Source of the DNA: Mycoavidus sp. HKI
Lineage (GTDB): Bacteria; Pseudomonadota; Gammaproteobacteria; Burkholderiales; Burkholderiaceae
Direction of reading: 5' to 3'
DNA: 64,000 nt
Assembly (NCBI RefSeq): GCF_020023735.2
Contig: NZ_CP076444.2
Coordinates: forward strand, 697,501 to 761,500
Shown here: in pieces, positions 44,978 to 55,369 of the stretch
Layout of the letters: each line of letters starts with the position of its first letter
Position numbering within the stretch: the first letter of the stretch is position 1
Notes under the pieces: model-generated
The model's database searches: none
Told to the model about the DNA's origin: nothing
Seen by the model: the letters and a program-made list of their open reading frames with translations, nothing else
Made by a program: the position numbers and the translations under genes

Positions 44978-45754
44978 ATGCAATTTGATGCGATTACGCT
45001 TTTTCCTGAGATGTTTCGCGCCCTTACTGATTGGGGCATTACAGGGCGGGCGGCAAAGCAACAGCGTTATGTGTTGCGTACCTGGAATCCGCGTGATTTC
45101 ACCACCGATCGTCATCGGACCGTTGATGATCGTCCATACGGTGGCGGCCCTGGCATGGTGATGTTGGCGCGGCCACTGTCGGCGGCGATTGCCGCGGCAA
45201 AAGCGCAGCAGGCTAAAATAGGCGTGACCCCTCGCGTGATCCTGCTGTCGCCGCAAGGAACACCGTTAACGCATGTCGGCGTAATGCGGCTGGCGGCTGA
45301 AGCGGGTTTGGTGTTTTTATGCGGGCGCTACGAAGGCATTGACCAAAGATTAATCGACACTGAAGTCGATGAAGAAATTAGCGTCGGTGATTTTGTACTG
45401 TCTGGTGGCGAATTGCCTGCGATGGCGCTGATGGATGCTGTGATCCGTCAGTTGCCCGGTGTTTTGAGCGATGCGCAGTCTGCGATCCAAGATAGTTTTG
45501 TGGATGGTTTGCTCGATTGTCCGCATTACACGCGTCCAGAAGAATATAATGGCATGCATGTACCTGAGGTATTATTAGGGGGCGATCATGCGGCCATTGA
45601 AAAGTGGCGGCATAAGCAAGCCTTAGCGAGCACGCTCACAAAACGGCCTGATTTAATTGAGGCTGCGCGTTTGCAACAAACGCTCACTGAAACGGATCAA
45701 ACCTGGCTGGCCGATGCGCATTTTCATCTGCGTGTGCCTGAGTCTTTAGGGTAA
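44978..45754 (+). CDS. trmD: tRNA (guanine37-N1)-methyltransferase
   Basis: A 258-residue SPOUT enzyme that methylates G37 with SAM and prevents +1 frameshifts. Marks are [11 protein letters not shown] at the start, [13 protein letters not shown], and the trefoil-knot region [11 protein letters not shown] and [19 protein letters not shown] 44978 fits the family start ([12 protein letters not shown]); a GTG 33 bases upstream is less likely. It ends before two hairpins and rplS. Confidence 0.97.
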   Translation: MQFDAITLFPEMFRALTDWGITGRAAKQQRYVLRTWNPRDFTTDRHRTVDDRPYGGGPGMVMLARPLSAAIAAAKAQQAKIGVTPRVILLSPQGTPLTHVGVMRLAAEAGLVFLCGRYEGIDQRLIDTEVDEEISVGDFVLSGGELPAMALMDAVIRQLPGVLSDAQSAIQDSFVDGLLDCPHYTRPEEYNGMHVPEVLLGGDHAAIEKWRHKQALASTLTKRPDLIEAARLQQTLTETDQTWLADAHFHLRVPESLG

Positions 45755-45765
45755 CAAATAACGTA

Positions 45766-45793
45766 TCTCTAATGCTTGATTCAGCATTAGAGA
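45766..45793 (+). promoter_or_regulatory. Perfect hairpin between trmD and rplS
   Basis: TCTCTAATGC (45766-45775) and GCATTAGAGA (45784-45793) form a perfect 10-bp stem with an 8-base loop. Confidence 0.6.
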
Positions 45794-45800
45794 AGCGATA

Positions 45801-45833
45801 GGCGGTGTCACATTTGATGTGGCGCCATTTTTT
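45801..45833 (+). terminator. Terminator-like hairpin between trmD and rplS (attenuator candidate)
   Basis: GGCG and CACAT (45801-45813) pair with ATGTG and CGCC (45817-45826), with a bulge, followed by ATTTTTTAG. Located inside the operon, it could lower or reset transcription before rplS. Confidence 0.45.
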
Positions 45834-45910
45834 AGCGTCATCCTCTGCCAAGGCCATACTTAATTTTAAGGTGTGCATACAACGTTGGTACGATGATTTT
45901 GGAGTGAGTA

Positions 45911-46300
45911 ATGCATTTAATTGAACAGCTCGAGAAAGAAGAAATCGAGCGTGTGATGGTCGGTAAGACGATCCCGGATTTTGCCCCGGGTGACACTATT
46001 ATTGTCAATGTCAATGTGGTTGAAGGTAGCCGCAAGCGTGTCCAAGCTTACGAGGGCGTGGTGATTGCCAAGCGTAATCGTGGCCTGAATTCATCGTTTA
46101 TTGTCCGCAAAGTTTCATCGGGCGAAGGCGTTGAGCGGACTTTTCAGACTTACTCGCCTTTGTTGGCAAGCATCGTTGTTAAGCGCCGTGGTGCGGTGCG
46201 TCGCGCGAAGCTATACTATCTGCGCGAGCGTTCTGGCAAATCTGCTCGGATTAAAGAAAAGCTCACCTTCAGAAATCGTTCGGCGGCACCTGCAGCCTAG
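45911..46300 (+). CDS. rplS: Ribosomal protein L19
   Basis: A 129-residue protein at the 30S-50S interface. It contains [39 protein letters not shown] and [20 protein letters not shown], as in all L19. GGAGTGAGT precedes the ATG. The operon ends with the terminator at 46322-46358. Confidence 0.98.
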   Translation: MHLIEQLEKEEIERVMVGKTIPDFAPGDTIIVNVNVVEGSRKRVQAYEGVVIAKRNRGLNSSFIVRKVSSGEGVERTFQTYSPLLASIVVKRRGAVRRAKLYYLRERSGKSARIKEKLTFRNRSAAPAA

Positions 46301-46321
46301 AGCGAAGTTTCGGCTTATCGG

Positions 46322-46358
46322 AAAAAGCACCCATAGCTCAACACTCTGGGTGCTTTTT
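46322..46358 (+). terminator. Intrinsic terminator after rplS
   Basis: AAAAAGCACCCA and TGGGTGCTTTTT form a perfect 12-bp stem whose right arm supplies the T run. Confidence 0.85.
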
Positions 46359-46405
46359 CTATTTCATGGCATTTGTAGAATTTAACTCGAGGCGTGGTTT
46401 TTGGC

Positions 46406-47350
46406 ATGACTTTTTTCTCCATATTGCTCGCTCTTATGCTTGAACAGGCACGCGCATTGTCGCTGCAAAACCCTGTTTCTAGGTTGCTGCGTTACCATGC
46501 AACTACCATTAAACACAGCTTTGATGCAGAAGGTGCAACCAAGCGGAGTGCGCTCGCCTGGCTCGCGGTTGTGTTACCGTGGACGCTCGCTGTTGGCTTG
46601 GTGTATTACGTGTTGTATAACATCCACTTTGTGTTTGCCTTTGCCTGGAATATCGCGGTTGTCTATTTCACCCTCGGCTTTAGGCAATTTAGCCATTACT
46701 TTACAGACATCCAGCTGGCCTTAAATAACCATGACATCGTGCGGGCCCGTGAGATCCTCAATCAATGGACAGGTATTGACACGACCGCTATGCCGGCGAG
46801 TGAAATTGCTCGCCATACGTTGAGTCATGCAGTGATTGCGTCTCATCGACATGTATTTGGCGTTTTCTTTTGGTTTTTGATCCCGTTTGGACCTGCCGGC
46901 GCCGTTTTATATCGAGTGAGTGAATACCTAGCACGGCTATGGGCCGAATCCTCTACGGTAGATCAGCACCATGCGCCACTTGCCCGCTTTGCGCAGCAAG
47001 CTTTCTTTATTATTGATTGGATTCCAGCTAGGCTGACTGCACTTGGTTTTGCGATTGTCGGTAATTTTGAGGATGCGCTTTATGCCTGGCGCAACGAGGT
47101 GCGGCGGCCTGCTGAGACCAACGATGCTGTTTTGTTAGCGGCCGGTAGTGGTGCACTAGGCGCTTGCCTAAGAGGACCCAGTGCTGAACCGTCGAGCATA
47201 GATGTACTCTCTACCGATGAGCCGCCAATCTCCGTGGGTGAGGAGTGTACGCCGGCGATGTTGCAATCGGCGATTGGGCTTGGCTGGCGGGCAATGGTAC
47301 TGTGGATGTTACTGCTGCTGATGCTCACGATTGCGGTTTGGTTGGGGTGA
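46406..47350 (+). CDS. CobD/CbiB-family membrane protein
   Basis: A 314-residue protein with hydrophobic segments near residues 48-85, 150-170 and at the end (VLWMLLLLMLTIAVWLG). It begins MTFFSILLALMLEQARAL and contains GFRQFSHYFTDIQLALNNHD and HRHVFGVFFWFLIPFGPAGA, which are seen in the CobD/CbiB-like proteins of Betaproteobacteria. Despite the name, cobalamin synthesis is not shown; there are no other cob genes here. ATG 46406 is preferred to GTG 46394. Confidence 0.8.
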   Translation: MTFFSILLALMLEQARALSLQNPVSRLLRYHATTIKHSFDAEGATKRSALAWLAVVLPWTLAVGLVYYVLYNIHFVFAFAWNIAVVYFTLGFRQFSHYFTDIQLALNNHDIVRAREILNQWTGIDTTAMPASEIARHTLSHAVIASHRHVFGVFFWFLIPFGPAGAVLYRVSEYLARLWAESSTVDQHHAPLARFAQQAFFIIDWIPARLTALGFAIVGNFEDALYAWRNEVRRPAETNDAVLLAAGSGALGACLRGPSAEPSSIDVLSTDEPPISVGEECTPAMLQSAIGLGWRAMVLWMLLLLMLTIAVWLG

Positions 47351-47355
47351 TTTCC

Positions 47356-48249
47356 TCACCGCTCTTTTTCAGCCAGCAATTGCATATAAAGCGAATGCCG
47401 TGCAGGCGCAATTTCCCCTCTTTTTAGCGCAGCCAACACTGCACAACCCGGTTCATGCAAGTGGCGGCAGTTATAAAAACGGCAGCCCGCAAGAAACGGT
47501 TGGAACTCTCCAAATGCGCGCTCAAGCATCCCTTCGGATAAATGATGCAAGCCAAATTCTTGAAAACCTGGCGAATCAATCAAAGCGCCGCCGTCAGGCA
47601 ATCGATAGAGCCGGGTAAGCGTTGTCGTGTGCTTGCCAGTCTTTAACGCAGTCGAAATCTCACGCGTTGCGGCTTGGGCTTCAGGCACCAATAAATTCAC
47701 CAATGATGATTTACCCATGCCTGATTGGCCTAACAAGAGTGTTGCTCGGCCTGCAAGCCGGCCCGCAAGGTGTTCATGGGTGGCTTGTGGTTGCGCATGA
47801 ACGGAAACTTCAAGCACCTCGAACCCCAACTTTTGATACAAGTGTAGTCGCGCGCGTGCGCTGGCTAGCATAGTGGTTAAGTCGGTTTTATTTAATACAA
47901 TAAGCGTAGTCAGTTCGTGCGTTTGTGCGGCCAGCAATGCGCGACCGAGCATTTCTTCACTAAAGTACGGCTCGGTGGCTAGCACAATCAGCAACTGATC
48001 AAGATTAGCCGCTAAATATTTTGATTTAAATGCATCCGAGCGATACAGTAAATTACGACGCGGCAGGATTTCAAGAATCACGCCTTGATTATTTGAGCGG
48101 CGTTCGCAGATGACCTTATCGCCGACTGCCGCGTCATTTTTTTTGCCGCGCGGAAACCCTTGTAATAGGCCACCATTATTTTCTAACTCAATTAAATAAT
48201 GGCGGCCATAGGCCGCAGTAATTACGCCACTTTCGAGGGGAGCGCTCAT
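47356..48249 (-). CDS. rsgA: Ribosome small-subunit GTPase RsgA
   Basis: A 297-residue circularly permuted GTPase that checks 30S maturation. An OB fold comes first, then VLNKTDL (G4, about 119), [12 protein letters not shown] (G1, 174-185) and [10 protein letters not shown] (G3). The zinc finger is [16 protein letters not shown]. All key residues are there. The stop lies 5 bases from the cobD-like stop on the other strand, and the start overlaps the M48 peptidase stop. Confidence 0.95.
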   Translation of the reverse strand: MSAPLESGVITAAYGRHYLIELENNGGLLQGFPRGKKNDAAVGDKVICERRSNNQGVILEILPRRNLLYRSDAFKSKYLAANLDQLLIVLATEPYFSEEMLGRALLAAQTHELTTLIVLNKTDLTTMLASARARLHLYQKLGFEVLEVSVHAQPQATHEHLAGRLAGRATLLLGQSGMGKSSLVNLLVPEAQAATREISTALKTGKHTTTLTRLYRLPDGGALIDSPGFQEFGLHHLSEGMLERAFGEFQPFLAGCRFYNCRHLHEPGCAVLAALKRGEIAPARHSLYMQLLAEKER

Positions 48250-49499
48250 GTCGTTGCCAAGAGCCGTTCGATACGCTGTGCTGCTGGCGGGTGTGAGTAA
48301 TAGAAAGTGCTATAGATCGGGTCTGGAGTTAACGTCGATGCATTATCCTCATAGAGCTTAACCAGTGCGCTCACCAGTTCATGAGGATTGGTTTGTTGGG
48401 CTGCAAACGCATCTGCCTCAAATTCATGCCGGCGAGAAAGCAGGCTGTTCAGTGGACCTAAGAAAAAAAGAAAAACTGGCATCATCAAAAAGAACAAAAT
48501 AAGCGCTGCGCCATGATTGTTGCCAGTAGTGAGCACGGGCGTCACGCCCAGGCTGCTATAAAACCAGCTGTGCTGCACCAGCCAGCCAAATAATGCCAGT
48601 AATCCAAAGCTGATGGCAAAGGTGATGACAAGTCGTTGTGTCACATGGCGCCGTTTAAAATGCCCTAATTCATGCGCTAGCACTGCCTCCACTTCATTGC
48701 CCGATAAGCGGGCCAGCAGAGTATCGAAAAAAACAATCCGTTTAGCTCTACCAAAGCCGGTGAAATACGCATTGCCGTGAGCTGAACGGCGGCTGCCATC
48801 CATCACAAATAAGCCTCGTGCGGCAAAGCCACAGCGTTTGAGCAGCGCCTCAATCCGGCGGCGCATGGTTTCGTCGCGCAAGGGCTCGAATTTATTAAAC
48901 AGGGGCGCGATCAGCGTCGGGTAAATAATCAGCGCTAGCAGGCTAAATGTAGCCCAAACTCCCCAGGCCCACAGCCACCAAAAACGACCTGCTTGCTCCA
49001 TCAGCCACAGCACAATAAAAAGCAGCGGCAAGCCAAAAACAGCGCTCAGTACGAAGCCTTTGAGCGAATCGACAACAAACAGTGTTTTTGTCATCCGATT
49101 AAAACCAAAGCGTTGCTCAATCGAAAAATGACGAATATAGTCAAAAGGCAAGTCAATTAAGCTAAGGAGTACGATCACGCTGGCTACCAGGGCAATTTGT
49201 CCGGCGTAACCATGGCCAAGCAAGCCGGCAAGGGTTGTGCTTAATGCTTGCAGCCCGCCGAGTAGGGTGAGCGCAATGAGAACGATTGCACCGGTCACGG
49301 CTTCAGCGCTGGCAAGATGGGTGCGTGCCACGGTATAGTCAGCCGCGCGCTGATGGGCAGTCAGTGAAATAGTCGGCTCGAACTGCCTAGGAACTGCGCT
49401 GCGATGGAATGCGACATAACGAATTTGGCGCGCAGCAAGCCATAATTTCGTACTGACCATCGCAATTAACGCTAGCATAAAAAATATAGTCAGCATATA
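48246..49499 (-). CDS. M48 zinc metallopeptidase (Ste24/HtpX-like)
   Basis: A 417-residue membrane protease. The active site is [13 protein letters not shown] (HExxH at about residue 274), with the distal Glu in [13 protein letters not shown]. Hydrophobic helices flank it ([30 protein letters not shown]). The N-terminal half has the CAAX-protease-like [20 protein letters not shown]. Start at 49499 ([14 protein letters not shown]) makes a clean first membrane helix; upstream frame to 49703 overlaps orn on the other strand and is unlikely. Role is probably membrane protein quality control. Confidence 0.9.
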   Translation of the reverse strand, partial: YMLTIFFMLALIAMVSTKLWLAARQIRYVAFHRSAVPRQFEPTISLTAHQRAADYTVARTHLASAEAVTGAIVLIALTLLGGLQALSTTLAGLLGHGYAGQIALVASVIVLLSLIDLPFDYIRHFSIEQRFGFNRMTKTLFVVDSLKGFVLSAVFGLPLLFIVLWLMEQAGRFWWLWAWGVWATFSLLALIIYPTLIAPLFNKFEPLRDETMRRRIEALLKRCGFAARGLFVMDGSRRSAHGNAYFTGFGRAKRIVFFDTLLARLSGNEVEAVLAHELGHFKRRHVTQRLVITFAISFGLLALFGWLVQHSWFYSSLGVTPVLTTGNNHGAALILFFLMMPVFLFFLGPLNSLLSRRHEFEADAFAAQQTNPHELVSALVKLYEDNASTLTPDPIYSTFYYSHPPAAQRIERLLATT

Positions 49500-49598
49500 G
49501 GGGCTATCCGTTAGATTGAGTGTGCGAAAATGGTAAGTTGAGATTTTCGCCGATTTGGCGCTGCTCTGCCTAAAAACTTTAAGAGAACGATACCGATC

Positions 49599-50204
49599 AT
49601 GCTTAACCCCAATGTCTCTAAGAATACTCAGGCTGATACGACAGGCCTTGCGCGTAGTGAGTTTAACCTTATCTGGCTTGATATGGAAATGACGGGTTTG
49701 CAACCTTCAACCGATCATATTCTTGAGATCGCGGTGGTGGTTACCGATTCAAATCTAACGACGGCGATAGATGGACCGGTGCTGGCGATTCATCAAACGG
49801 ATCTGATCTTAAGCGCGATGAATCAATGGAATCAAAAGACTCATGGCGGTTCAGGTCTAATCGAGCGTGTGCGTGCTTCCACCATCGACGAGTCTGAAGC
49901 GGCTAGACAGATCAGTGAGTTTATAAATAATTATGTGCCGCCAGGCAAATCGCCGATGTGTGGTAATTCGATCTGCCAAGATCGTCGCTTTATGGCGCAA
50001 TGGATGCCTGAGCTTGAGGCGCTTTTTCATTACCGTAATCTTGATGTGAGCACCGTGAAGGAACTCTGCCGCCGTTGGCAGCCGGCAATTTATAAGGGTT
50101 TTCATAAACGTGGGCTGCATACGGCACTGGCTGATATTCATGAATCAATTGATGAACTGAAATATTACCGGGAGCATTTTATCCGGTTGTCAGCCGCAAA
50201 TTAA
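49599..50204 (+). CDS. orn: Oligoribonuclease
   Basis: A 201-residue 3'-5' exonuclease of the DEDDh group that degrades 2-5-base RNAs and pGpG. The first acidic pair is in [13 protein letters not shown], the third in [17 protein letters not shown], and the HxxxD in [19 protein letters not shown]. About 20 extra residues precede the conserved core. It is divergent from the M48 gene and followed by pmbA. Confidence 0.96.
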   Translation: MLNPNVSKNTQADTTGLARSEFNLIWLDMEMTGLQPSTDHILEIAVVVTDSNLTTAIDGPVLAIHQTDLILSAMNQWNQKTHGGSGLIERVRASTIDESEAARQISEFINNYVPPGKSPMCGNSICQDRRFMAQWMPELEALFHYRNLDVSTVKELCRRWQPAIYKGFHKRGLHTALADIHESIDELKYYREHFIRLSAAN

Positions 50205-50268
50205 AAAATGTAAAATCGCAGAATAGTATTCCATTTCATTCTTCACCCCGAGCTGAGTTGTATTCAAT

Positions 50269-51627
50269 ATGGTCGCCAAAACACATTTTTTCCCGCGTAC
50301 GCAAGAACAATTAAAAGAAATCGCTTCGGATATTTTGCACTACGCTAAACAGCTGGGGGCGTCTGATGCGGTTGCAAGCGTTTCCGAAGGCGACGGTTTA
50401 TCCGTGACGGTACGCTGTGGCGAAGTCGAAACAATTGAGCATAACCGTGACAAAGGTGTGGCTGTTTCTGTGTTTATCGGTAAAAAATCTGGCCAGGCGA
50501 GTACCTCGGATTTTATGCCGCAGGCGCTGCGTGACACCGTAGCTGCAGCCTATAATATTGCGCGCTTTACGGCTGAGGATGAATGCGCTGGGCTGGCAGA
50601 GCAGGAGCTACTTGAGCATTCACCGCTGGCGCTTGATCTATATCACCCATGGCAACTCGGCGCAGATGAAGCGGCGGCAATCGCGCGGCGGGCCGAGCAA
50701 GCAGCCTTTGCTACGGATGCTCGGATTAGCAACTCGGAAGGGGCCAGCGTATCTGCGCAACACGAGCATTCTGTGTTGGCGACCAGCCAGGGTTTTTTAG
50801 CGGGCTATCCGACTTCCCGCCATTTTATTTCATGTGCGCCGATTGCCGACCGCGCTCAGCATATGCAGCGGGATAGTTGGTATACCTCAAAGCGTAGCGC
50901 GAGCGATCTGGCGGCTCCTGAAGAGGTCGGCCAATATGCGGCTCAGCGTGCGCTGTCAAGGCTTAGAGCGCGCTCCCTTAGCACGCGTCAATGCCCGGTG
51001 TTGTTTGATGCGCCGCTGGCAGCAGGCCTGATCGGCGCCTTTGTGCAGGCGGTGAGTGGTGGTGCACTGTATCGTAAGATGACATTTCTAGTCGATAGTC
51101 TCGGCCGTCAGGTTTTTGCGCCACATATTCGCTTGCTGGAAGACCCCCATCTGCCGCGGGCAATCGGGAGCAGTCCATTTGATGCGGATGGAGTGCGTAC
51201 GCACCGGCGTGAAATAGTGCAAAACGGTATTGTGCAAGGCTATTTTTTATCGACGTATTCGGCGCGTAAATTAGGGATGCAGACTACGGGCAATGCGGGC
51301 GGCTCGCATAATCTTGCGCTCCAAAGTACGCTGACCCAGCCAGCAGATAATTTGCCGGCGATGTTAAAAAAACTGGATACAGGGCTTTTTCTCACCGAAT
51401 TGATGGGACAAGGCGTGAATTATGTGACGGGCGATTATTCGCGAGGTGCGGCTGGATTTTGGGTTGAAGGTGGGGAGATTCAATATCCGGTTGAGGAAAT
51501 TACCGTGGCGAGTACCTTGCAACAGATGTTTCAGCAGATCGTGGCGATTGGTGCGGATACCTTTATATATGGCGCTAAGGAGACAGGCTCAGTGTTGCTT
51601 GAGCAGATGACGGTTGCTGGGCATTGA
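50269..51627 (+). CDS. pmbA: PmbA/TldE metalloprotease subunit
   Basis: A 452-residue member of the TldD/PmbA family. Blocks include RCGEVETIEHNRDKGVAVSV, CPVLFDAPLAAGLIGAFVQA, GNAGGSHNLALQST, and MGQGVNYVTGDYSRGAAGFW with VEGGEIQYPVEEITVA. TldD and TldE together process small peptides such as microcins and antitoxins. No tldD lies in this window. The usual pmbA-darP (yjgA) neighbour is not beside it. Confidence 0.94.
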   Translation: MVAKTHFFPRTQEQLKEIASDILHYAKQLGASDAVASVSEGDGLSVTVRCGEVETIEHNRDKGVAVSVFIGKKSGQASTSDFMPQALRDTVAAAYNIARFTAEDECAGLAEQELLEHSPLALDLYHPWQLGADEAAAIARRAEQAAFATDARISNSEGASVSAQHEHSVLATSQGFLAGYPTSRHFISCAPIADRAQHMQRDSWYTSKRSASDLAAPEEVGQYAAQRALSRLRARSLSTRQCPVLFDAPLAAGLIGAFVQAVSGGALYRKMTFLVDSLGRQVFAPHIRLLEDPHLPRAIGSSPFDADGVRTHRREIVQNGIVQGYFLSTYSARKLGMQTTGNAGGSHNLALQSTLTQPADNLPAMLKKLDTGLFLTELMGQGVNYVTGDYSRGAAGFWVEGGEIQYPVEEITVASTLQQMFQQIVAIGADTFIYGAKETGSVLLEQMTVAGH

Positions 51628-51686
51628 GGGGTAGCAAAGGTTTTACAGGGTGCGCTGCGGCACTCTGAGTTGGCCTTTTATTGCAT

Positions 51687-52181
51687 CTATATGCGCTCAT
51701 AAATAACAAACGCATACGCAAAATCGTTCGGCGGTAAGCTGTGATGCTGACTCTGGGTGATTTGTTTCCAGACCAGAGGGTCGGGTTTAGGAAAGAAGGC
51801 ATCCCCGTCAAAATCCTTGTCGATTTCGGTAATGATCAGCTGATCGGCATAGTTTAGTCCTTCCGCATAAAGCTGCGCTCCGCCAATTAAAAATGCTTGC
51901 GGCACCGATGCGCTGGCGCAAAGCTCAAGGGCATGAGCTAAGTTGCTGACTGTTTCGCAGCCAGCGAAGACTCGCTTAGGATCACGTGTGACAACAAGAT
52001 TACGCCGCCCAGGCAGGGGGCGTCCGATTGATTCATGCGTTTTGCGGCCCATAATGATGGGCGCGCCCAAGGTGGTGCGCTTAAAAAAAGCCAGATCCTC
52101 GGGTAGATGCCAGGGCAGTTGATTATGACGGCCAATGACGCCATTGCGGGCGCGAGCGACAATAATTGAAAGCGAAGTCAT
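51687..52181 (-). CDS. folA: Dihydrofolate reductase
   Basis: A 164-residue enzyme making tetrahydrofolate with NADPH. It begins [20 protein letters not shown] with [17 protein letters not shown], where the Asp (LPEDLAFF) is the proton donor. NADPH-binding [20 protein letters not shown] and [13 protein letters not shown] follow. ATG 52181 is the normal family start; the frame is open 14 codons upstream. It follows thyA after 5 bases. Confidence 0.96.
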   Translation of the reverse strand: MTSLSIIVARARNGVIGRHNQLPWHLPEDLAFFKRTTLGAPIIMGRKTHESIGRPLPGRRNLVVTRDPKRVFAGCETVSNLAHALELCASASVPQAFLIGGAQLYAEGLNYADQLIITEIDKDFDGDAFFPKPDPLVWKQITQSQHHSLPPNDFAYAFVIYERI

Positions 52182-52186
52182 ATATT

Positions 52187-53020
52187 TTAGATAGCAATGG
52201 GCGCTTTGATGGCGGGGTGGCATTGATAATCGGCCAGAATAAAATCTTCAAAGCGGTAGCTGAATATATCGTTGGGCTTACTGGCAAGCTTTAATTGTGG
52301 CAATGGATAGGGGGCGCGAGCGAGGAGTTGCTTAACTTGCTCTAAATGATTGGTATAAAGATGACAATCGCCTCCGGTCCAAATCAACTCGCCCACGGTT
52401 AGCCCGCATTGCTGAGCAAGCATATGGGTCAGTAGCGCGTAACTAGCAAGGTTAAAGGGCGTTCCTAAAAAGACGTCTTGGCTGCGGCAGTAAAGTAAAC
52501 AGCTGAGTTTGTTATCGTTGACGTAAAATTGAGTTAAACAGTGGCATGGCGCGAGCGCCATGCGGCCCGCCTGGACATTTTCGATGGGGGTTTGCGATTC
52601 GTCTGGAAAATCCGCGATATTTAATGCCGTCAGCAATAAGCGACGTGAGTGAGGCCGTTCTTTGAGTTGCTTGACGAGCTGAGCAATCTGATCGACTGTG
52701 CTGCCATCCGGCTTAGGCCAGAAGCGCCATTGATGGCCGTAGACAGGACCCAAGTCGCCGTTTTCATCCGCCCATTCATCCCAGATGCTTACGCCATGAT
52801 CGTTTAAATATTTGATATTGGTGTCACCGTTTAAAAACCAAAGTAATTCGTGAATCACGCTTTTAAGATGAATTTTCTTGGTGGTGAGAAGCGGAAAGCC
52901 AGCGGCAAGATCAAAACGCAGTTGGCGGCCGAATACGCTGATGGTGCCTGTGCCTGTGCGGTCTGCTTTTGGCGTGCCGTGGCTAAGAATATCTTGTAGC
53001 AGTTCGTGATAGAGTTGCAT
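52187..53020 (-). CDS. thyA: Thymidylate synthase
   Basis: A 277-residue enzyme making dTMP from dUMP and methylene-tetrahydrofolate. The catalytic Cys159 is in [14 protein letters not shown]. Other blocks are [48 protein letters not shown] and [20 protein letters not shown]. The gene is complete. With folA next to it, oxidised folate is regenerated. Confidence 0.97.
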   Translation of the reverse strand: MQLYHELLQDILSHGTPKADRTGTGTISVFGRQLRFDLAAGFPLLTTKKIHLKSVIHELLWFLNGDTNIKYLNDHGVSIWDEWADENGDLGPVYGHQWRFWPKPDGSTVDQIAQLVKQLKERPHSRRLLLTALNIADFPDESQTPIENVQAGRMALAPCHCLTQFYVNDNKLSCLLYCRSQDVFLGTPFNLASYALLTHMLAQQCGLTVGELIWTGGDCHLYTNHLEQVKQLLARAPYPLPQLKLASKPNDIFSYRFEDFILADYQCHPAIKAPIAI

Positions 53021-53026
53021 GCTGTG

Positions 53027-54085
53027 TCAAATGATTGGGGAAAGTCCATGATTGCGCGCTTCATCGAAGATGCGTAAATCACCTGTGGCAAGTTTGTGGT
53101 GATCGGATAGTACGCGTCGCCAGCTGCGAGCGCCAGGCACCTCATGATACAAACCCAGTATATGACGTGTCATTGCGCCTAAATATGTCCCGCGCTCAAG
53201 TTCTTGCGCAGCATAGGCGATAAATGCCGTTTCAATTTCCGCGCGCTGCAGTATCGGTGTTGCAGCTTGGTAAAAGTGCTGATCAACACTGGCTAACAGC
53301 CAAGGCTGATGATAGGCCTGGCGACCTAGCATCACGCCATCTACATGAGCGAGTTGCTCTTCCATTTGTTCAATGGTTTGAATCCCGCCGTTCAGGATGA
53401 TTTCAAGCTCAGGAAAATCGCACTTTAAACGATGAACATAATCGTATCGAAGGGGTGGAATAGTCCGGTTTTCTTTTGGGCTGAGCCCGCCAAGGATGGC
53501 ATTGCGCGCATGTACAATGAAAGTGCGACAGCCCGCATTGGCTACCGTGCCAATAAAATCGCGCACAAACGCATAGTCAGTCCGGTCGTTAATGCCAATG
53601 CGATGTTTAACCGTGACTGGGATCGAGACGGCATCGCACATCGCGCGCACGCAATCGGCGACCAATTCTGGCTCAGCCATTAAACATGCGCCAAATGCAC
53701 CGCGTTGCACACGCTCAGATGGACAGCCGCAGTTCAGATTGATCTCATCATAATTGGCTGCCGCAGCGAGCTTAGCGCAACGTGCAAGCTCAGCGGGGTC
53801 ACTGCCGCCAAGTTGTAGCGCAAGCGGGTGCTCCTCTTCATTAAATGCGAGGTGCTGAGCGGCGTTGCCATGTAATAGGGCGCCGGTGGTGACCATTTCG
53901 GTATAGAGCCAGGTATGGCGCGTCAAGAGCCGATGAAAATAGCGGCAGTGACGATCAGTCCAATCCATCATAGGCGCCACGCAAACGCGCCGGCTACCTT
54001 TTACCGCAAGCGGGTAGGGTTCACTTAAAACTTCGTCCGGATGGCCTGGAGGTATCGTATTTTGGGACATGCCACGGTTTTTCAT
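53027..54085 (-). CDS. dusA: tRNA-dihydrouridine synthase A
   Basis: A 352-residue flavoenzyme that reduces U20/U20a in the tRNA D loop. FMN and catalytic marks are VCVAPMMDWTDRHCRYFHRL, LQLGGSDPAELARCAKLA and EINLNCGCPSERVQRGAFGA, which holds the catalytic Cys. Near the end comes LNGGIQTIEQMEEQLAHVDG with VMLGRQAYHQP. The start is uncertain: ATG 54085, or ATG 54070 (MSQNTIPP). It lies 6 bases upstream of thyA on the same strand. Confidence 0.94.
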   Translation of the reverse strand: MKNRGMSQNTIPPGHPDEVLSEPYPLAVKGSRRVCVAPMMDWTDRHCRYFHRLLTRHTWLYTEMVTTGALLHGNAAQHLAFNEEEHPLALQLGGSDPAELARCAKLAAAANYDEINLNCGCPSERVQRGAFGACLMAEPELVADCVRAMCDAVSIPVTVKHRIGINDRTDYAFVRDFIGTVANAGCRTFIVHARNAILGGLSPKENRTIPPLRYDYVHRLKCDFPELEIILNGGIQTIEQMEEQLAHVDGVMLGRQAYHQPWLLASVDQHFYQAATPILQRAEIETAFIAYAAQELERGTYLGAMTRHILGLYHEVPGARSWRRVLSDHHKLATGDLRIFDEARNHGLSPII

Positions 54086-54274
54086 CACAACCACAATCTT
54101 TATTCAAATCCTGAAATCACAGTAAATAGAGCGCTCACTTAAAGCCAACTTTGTACTAAGTTGTGGCGAAAGCGCAGTGCCGCTCATTATAGCGCCAAGC
54201 GTCTAATCTAGAGATAGAGGTTAGGTCTAACTTGGCTGATATTAGGATAATGGATGAGGCGGGCTCATTTTTAA

Positions 54275-54928
54275 TTAAAATGCACCGGGTCGAATGAGAC
54301 CTACGACGATCCCTTCAAGGGCAAAATCCACCTGCTCGGGCTCAATGGTCAAATTAGGATAATCTGGGTTCTCAGCAATTAATTCTACTTTTTTGCCACG
54401 CTGTCTGAAGCGTTTAACGGTTACTTCATGATCGAGTCGTGCGATGATAATCTGACCGTTTTGGGCTTGGTCCTGACGCCGTACAGCGAGTAAATCGCCA
54501 TCTAGGATCCCTGCATCGCGCATCGATAGGCCGCGCACATGCAATAAATAGTCAGGCCGGCTGGCAAACAGGGATGGATCGCAATGATAATGTTGAACAA
54601 TATGTTCTTGCGCGAGGATTGGGCTGCCGGCTGCGACGCGGCCAACCAGCGGCAGCGATAATTGCATGAGGCGAGCGTCAGGCAGCGTGAGTTGGCGAGG
54701 CCTGCTCTGGGTTGCGGCCATTTTAAGTTTAATGCCACGCGAGGTCCCCGCCGTGAGCTCAATCGCGCCTTTGCGGGCTAGCGCCCGTAAATGTTCTTCA
54801 GCGGAATTTGCTGAGCTAAAACCAAGCTGGGCGGCAATTTCTGCCCGAGTTGGGGGAAAGCCGCTGTGTTCAATCGCGTGGCGGATCAAATTGAAAACTT
54901 GCTGTTGCCGTGTGGTCAGTTTGAGCAT
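54275..54928 (-). CDS. lexA: SOS repressor LexA
   Basis: A 217-residue repressor of the SOS response. The winged helix-turn-helix is [20 protein letters not shown] (about 27-46). The self-cleavage bond is Ala100-Gly101 in [10 protein letters not shown]. The dyad is Ser135 ([10 protein letters not shown]) and Lys172 (EVTVKRF). All parts for RecA-stimulated cleavage are kept. The gene has a perfect LexA box upstream, so it represses itself. Confidence 0.97.
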   Translation of the reverse strand: MLKLTTRQQQVFNLIRHAIEHSGFPPTRAEIAAQLGFSSANSAEEHLRALARKGAIELTAGTSRGIKLKMAATQSRPRQLTLPDARLMQLSLPLVGRVAAGSPILAQEHIVQHYHCDPSLFASRPDYLLHVRGLSMRDAGILDGDLLAVRRQDQAQNGQIIIARLDHEVTVKRFRQRGKKVELIAENPDYPNLTIEPEQVDFALEGIVVGLIRPGAF

Positions 54929-54957
54929 AGTGTCGTTGTGTGTTTGATCAAATACCC

Positions 54958-54973
54958 CTGTTTTTTTATACAG
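54958..54973. promoter_or_regulatory. LexA (SOS) box of lexA
   Basis: CTGTTTTTTTATACAG, CTG-N10-CAG, followed by TA, 30 bases upstream of the lexA start. This is the same form as the box at 42705-42720. Confidence 0.88.
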
Positions 54974-55160
54974 TATAAAGTGTTTTGCTAGTGAATGAAA
55001 GCAGGATTTTCTGCCATCTAATGCAAGCCAGCCATGCTTTTTTTTATCTGGCAGGACCTGGCGTTTGGCCCAATCGTAGAGTGCGCCCTGTTTGCTGATA
55101 TCAAGTGGGCATATTAGATAGTGCTAGCCTGCTGACAGCGTTGCCGGTGGGCTGGCTACA

Positions 55161-55177
55161 AAGTATCTCCGATACTT
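55161..55177. promoter_or_regulatory. Perfect 7-3-7 inverted repeat upstream of rpsB
   Basis: AAGTATC, TCC, GATACTT: an exact inverted repeat 14 bases before the -10-like TAAAAT at 55191, hence in the -35 region of the likely rpsB promoter. Confidence 0.4.
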
Positions 55178-55286
55178 ATTAAATCAGTGTTAAAATCCTA
55201 ATTGGTTCTGCTTTACTCTTGTCATTTGGCTCAAAAATTGGGCGCGATGCGCAAGGGGTCAGCGTAAACCAAATTATCAAACCAGC

Positions 55287-55310
55287 GCACCCAGGGTGCT
55301 TTTAGTTTTA
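55287..55310 (+). promoter_or_regulatory. Leader hairpin of rpsB with T-rich tail
   Basis: GCACC and GGTGC pair around CAG, followed by TTTTAGTTTTA. It lies 60 bases before the rpsB ATG. It may be an attenuator or part of the S2-binding leader that represses rpsB in other bacteria. Confidence 0.4.
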
Positions 55311-55369
55311 TTTAATACGCTAAATAGTATCGCGACTGGTTTTAGACCTAACCCTTACGGAGAATTCTC

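Larger units (their letters stand above)
54929..55369. other. Divergent intergenic region between lexA and rpsB
   Basis: Besides the LexA box it carries two structures on the rpsB side: an exact inverted repeat at 55161-55177 and a hairpin at 55287-55300. A -10-like TAAAAT lies at 55191-55196. No gene is visible. In related genomes map occupies this side; here it is gone. Confidence 0.6.

Noticed and set aside
48246..49703. Longer M48 peptidase start at 49703
   Set aside because: It would add 68 polar residues and overlap the orn gene on the other strand; the start at 49499 gives a normal first helix.
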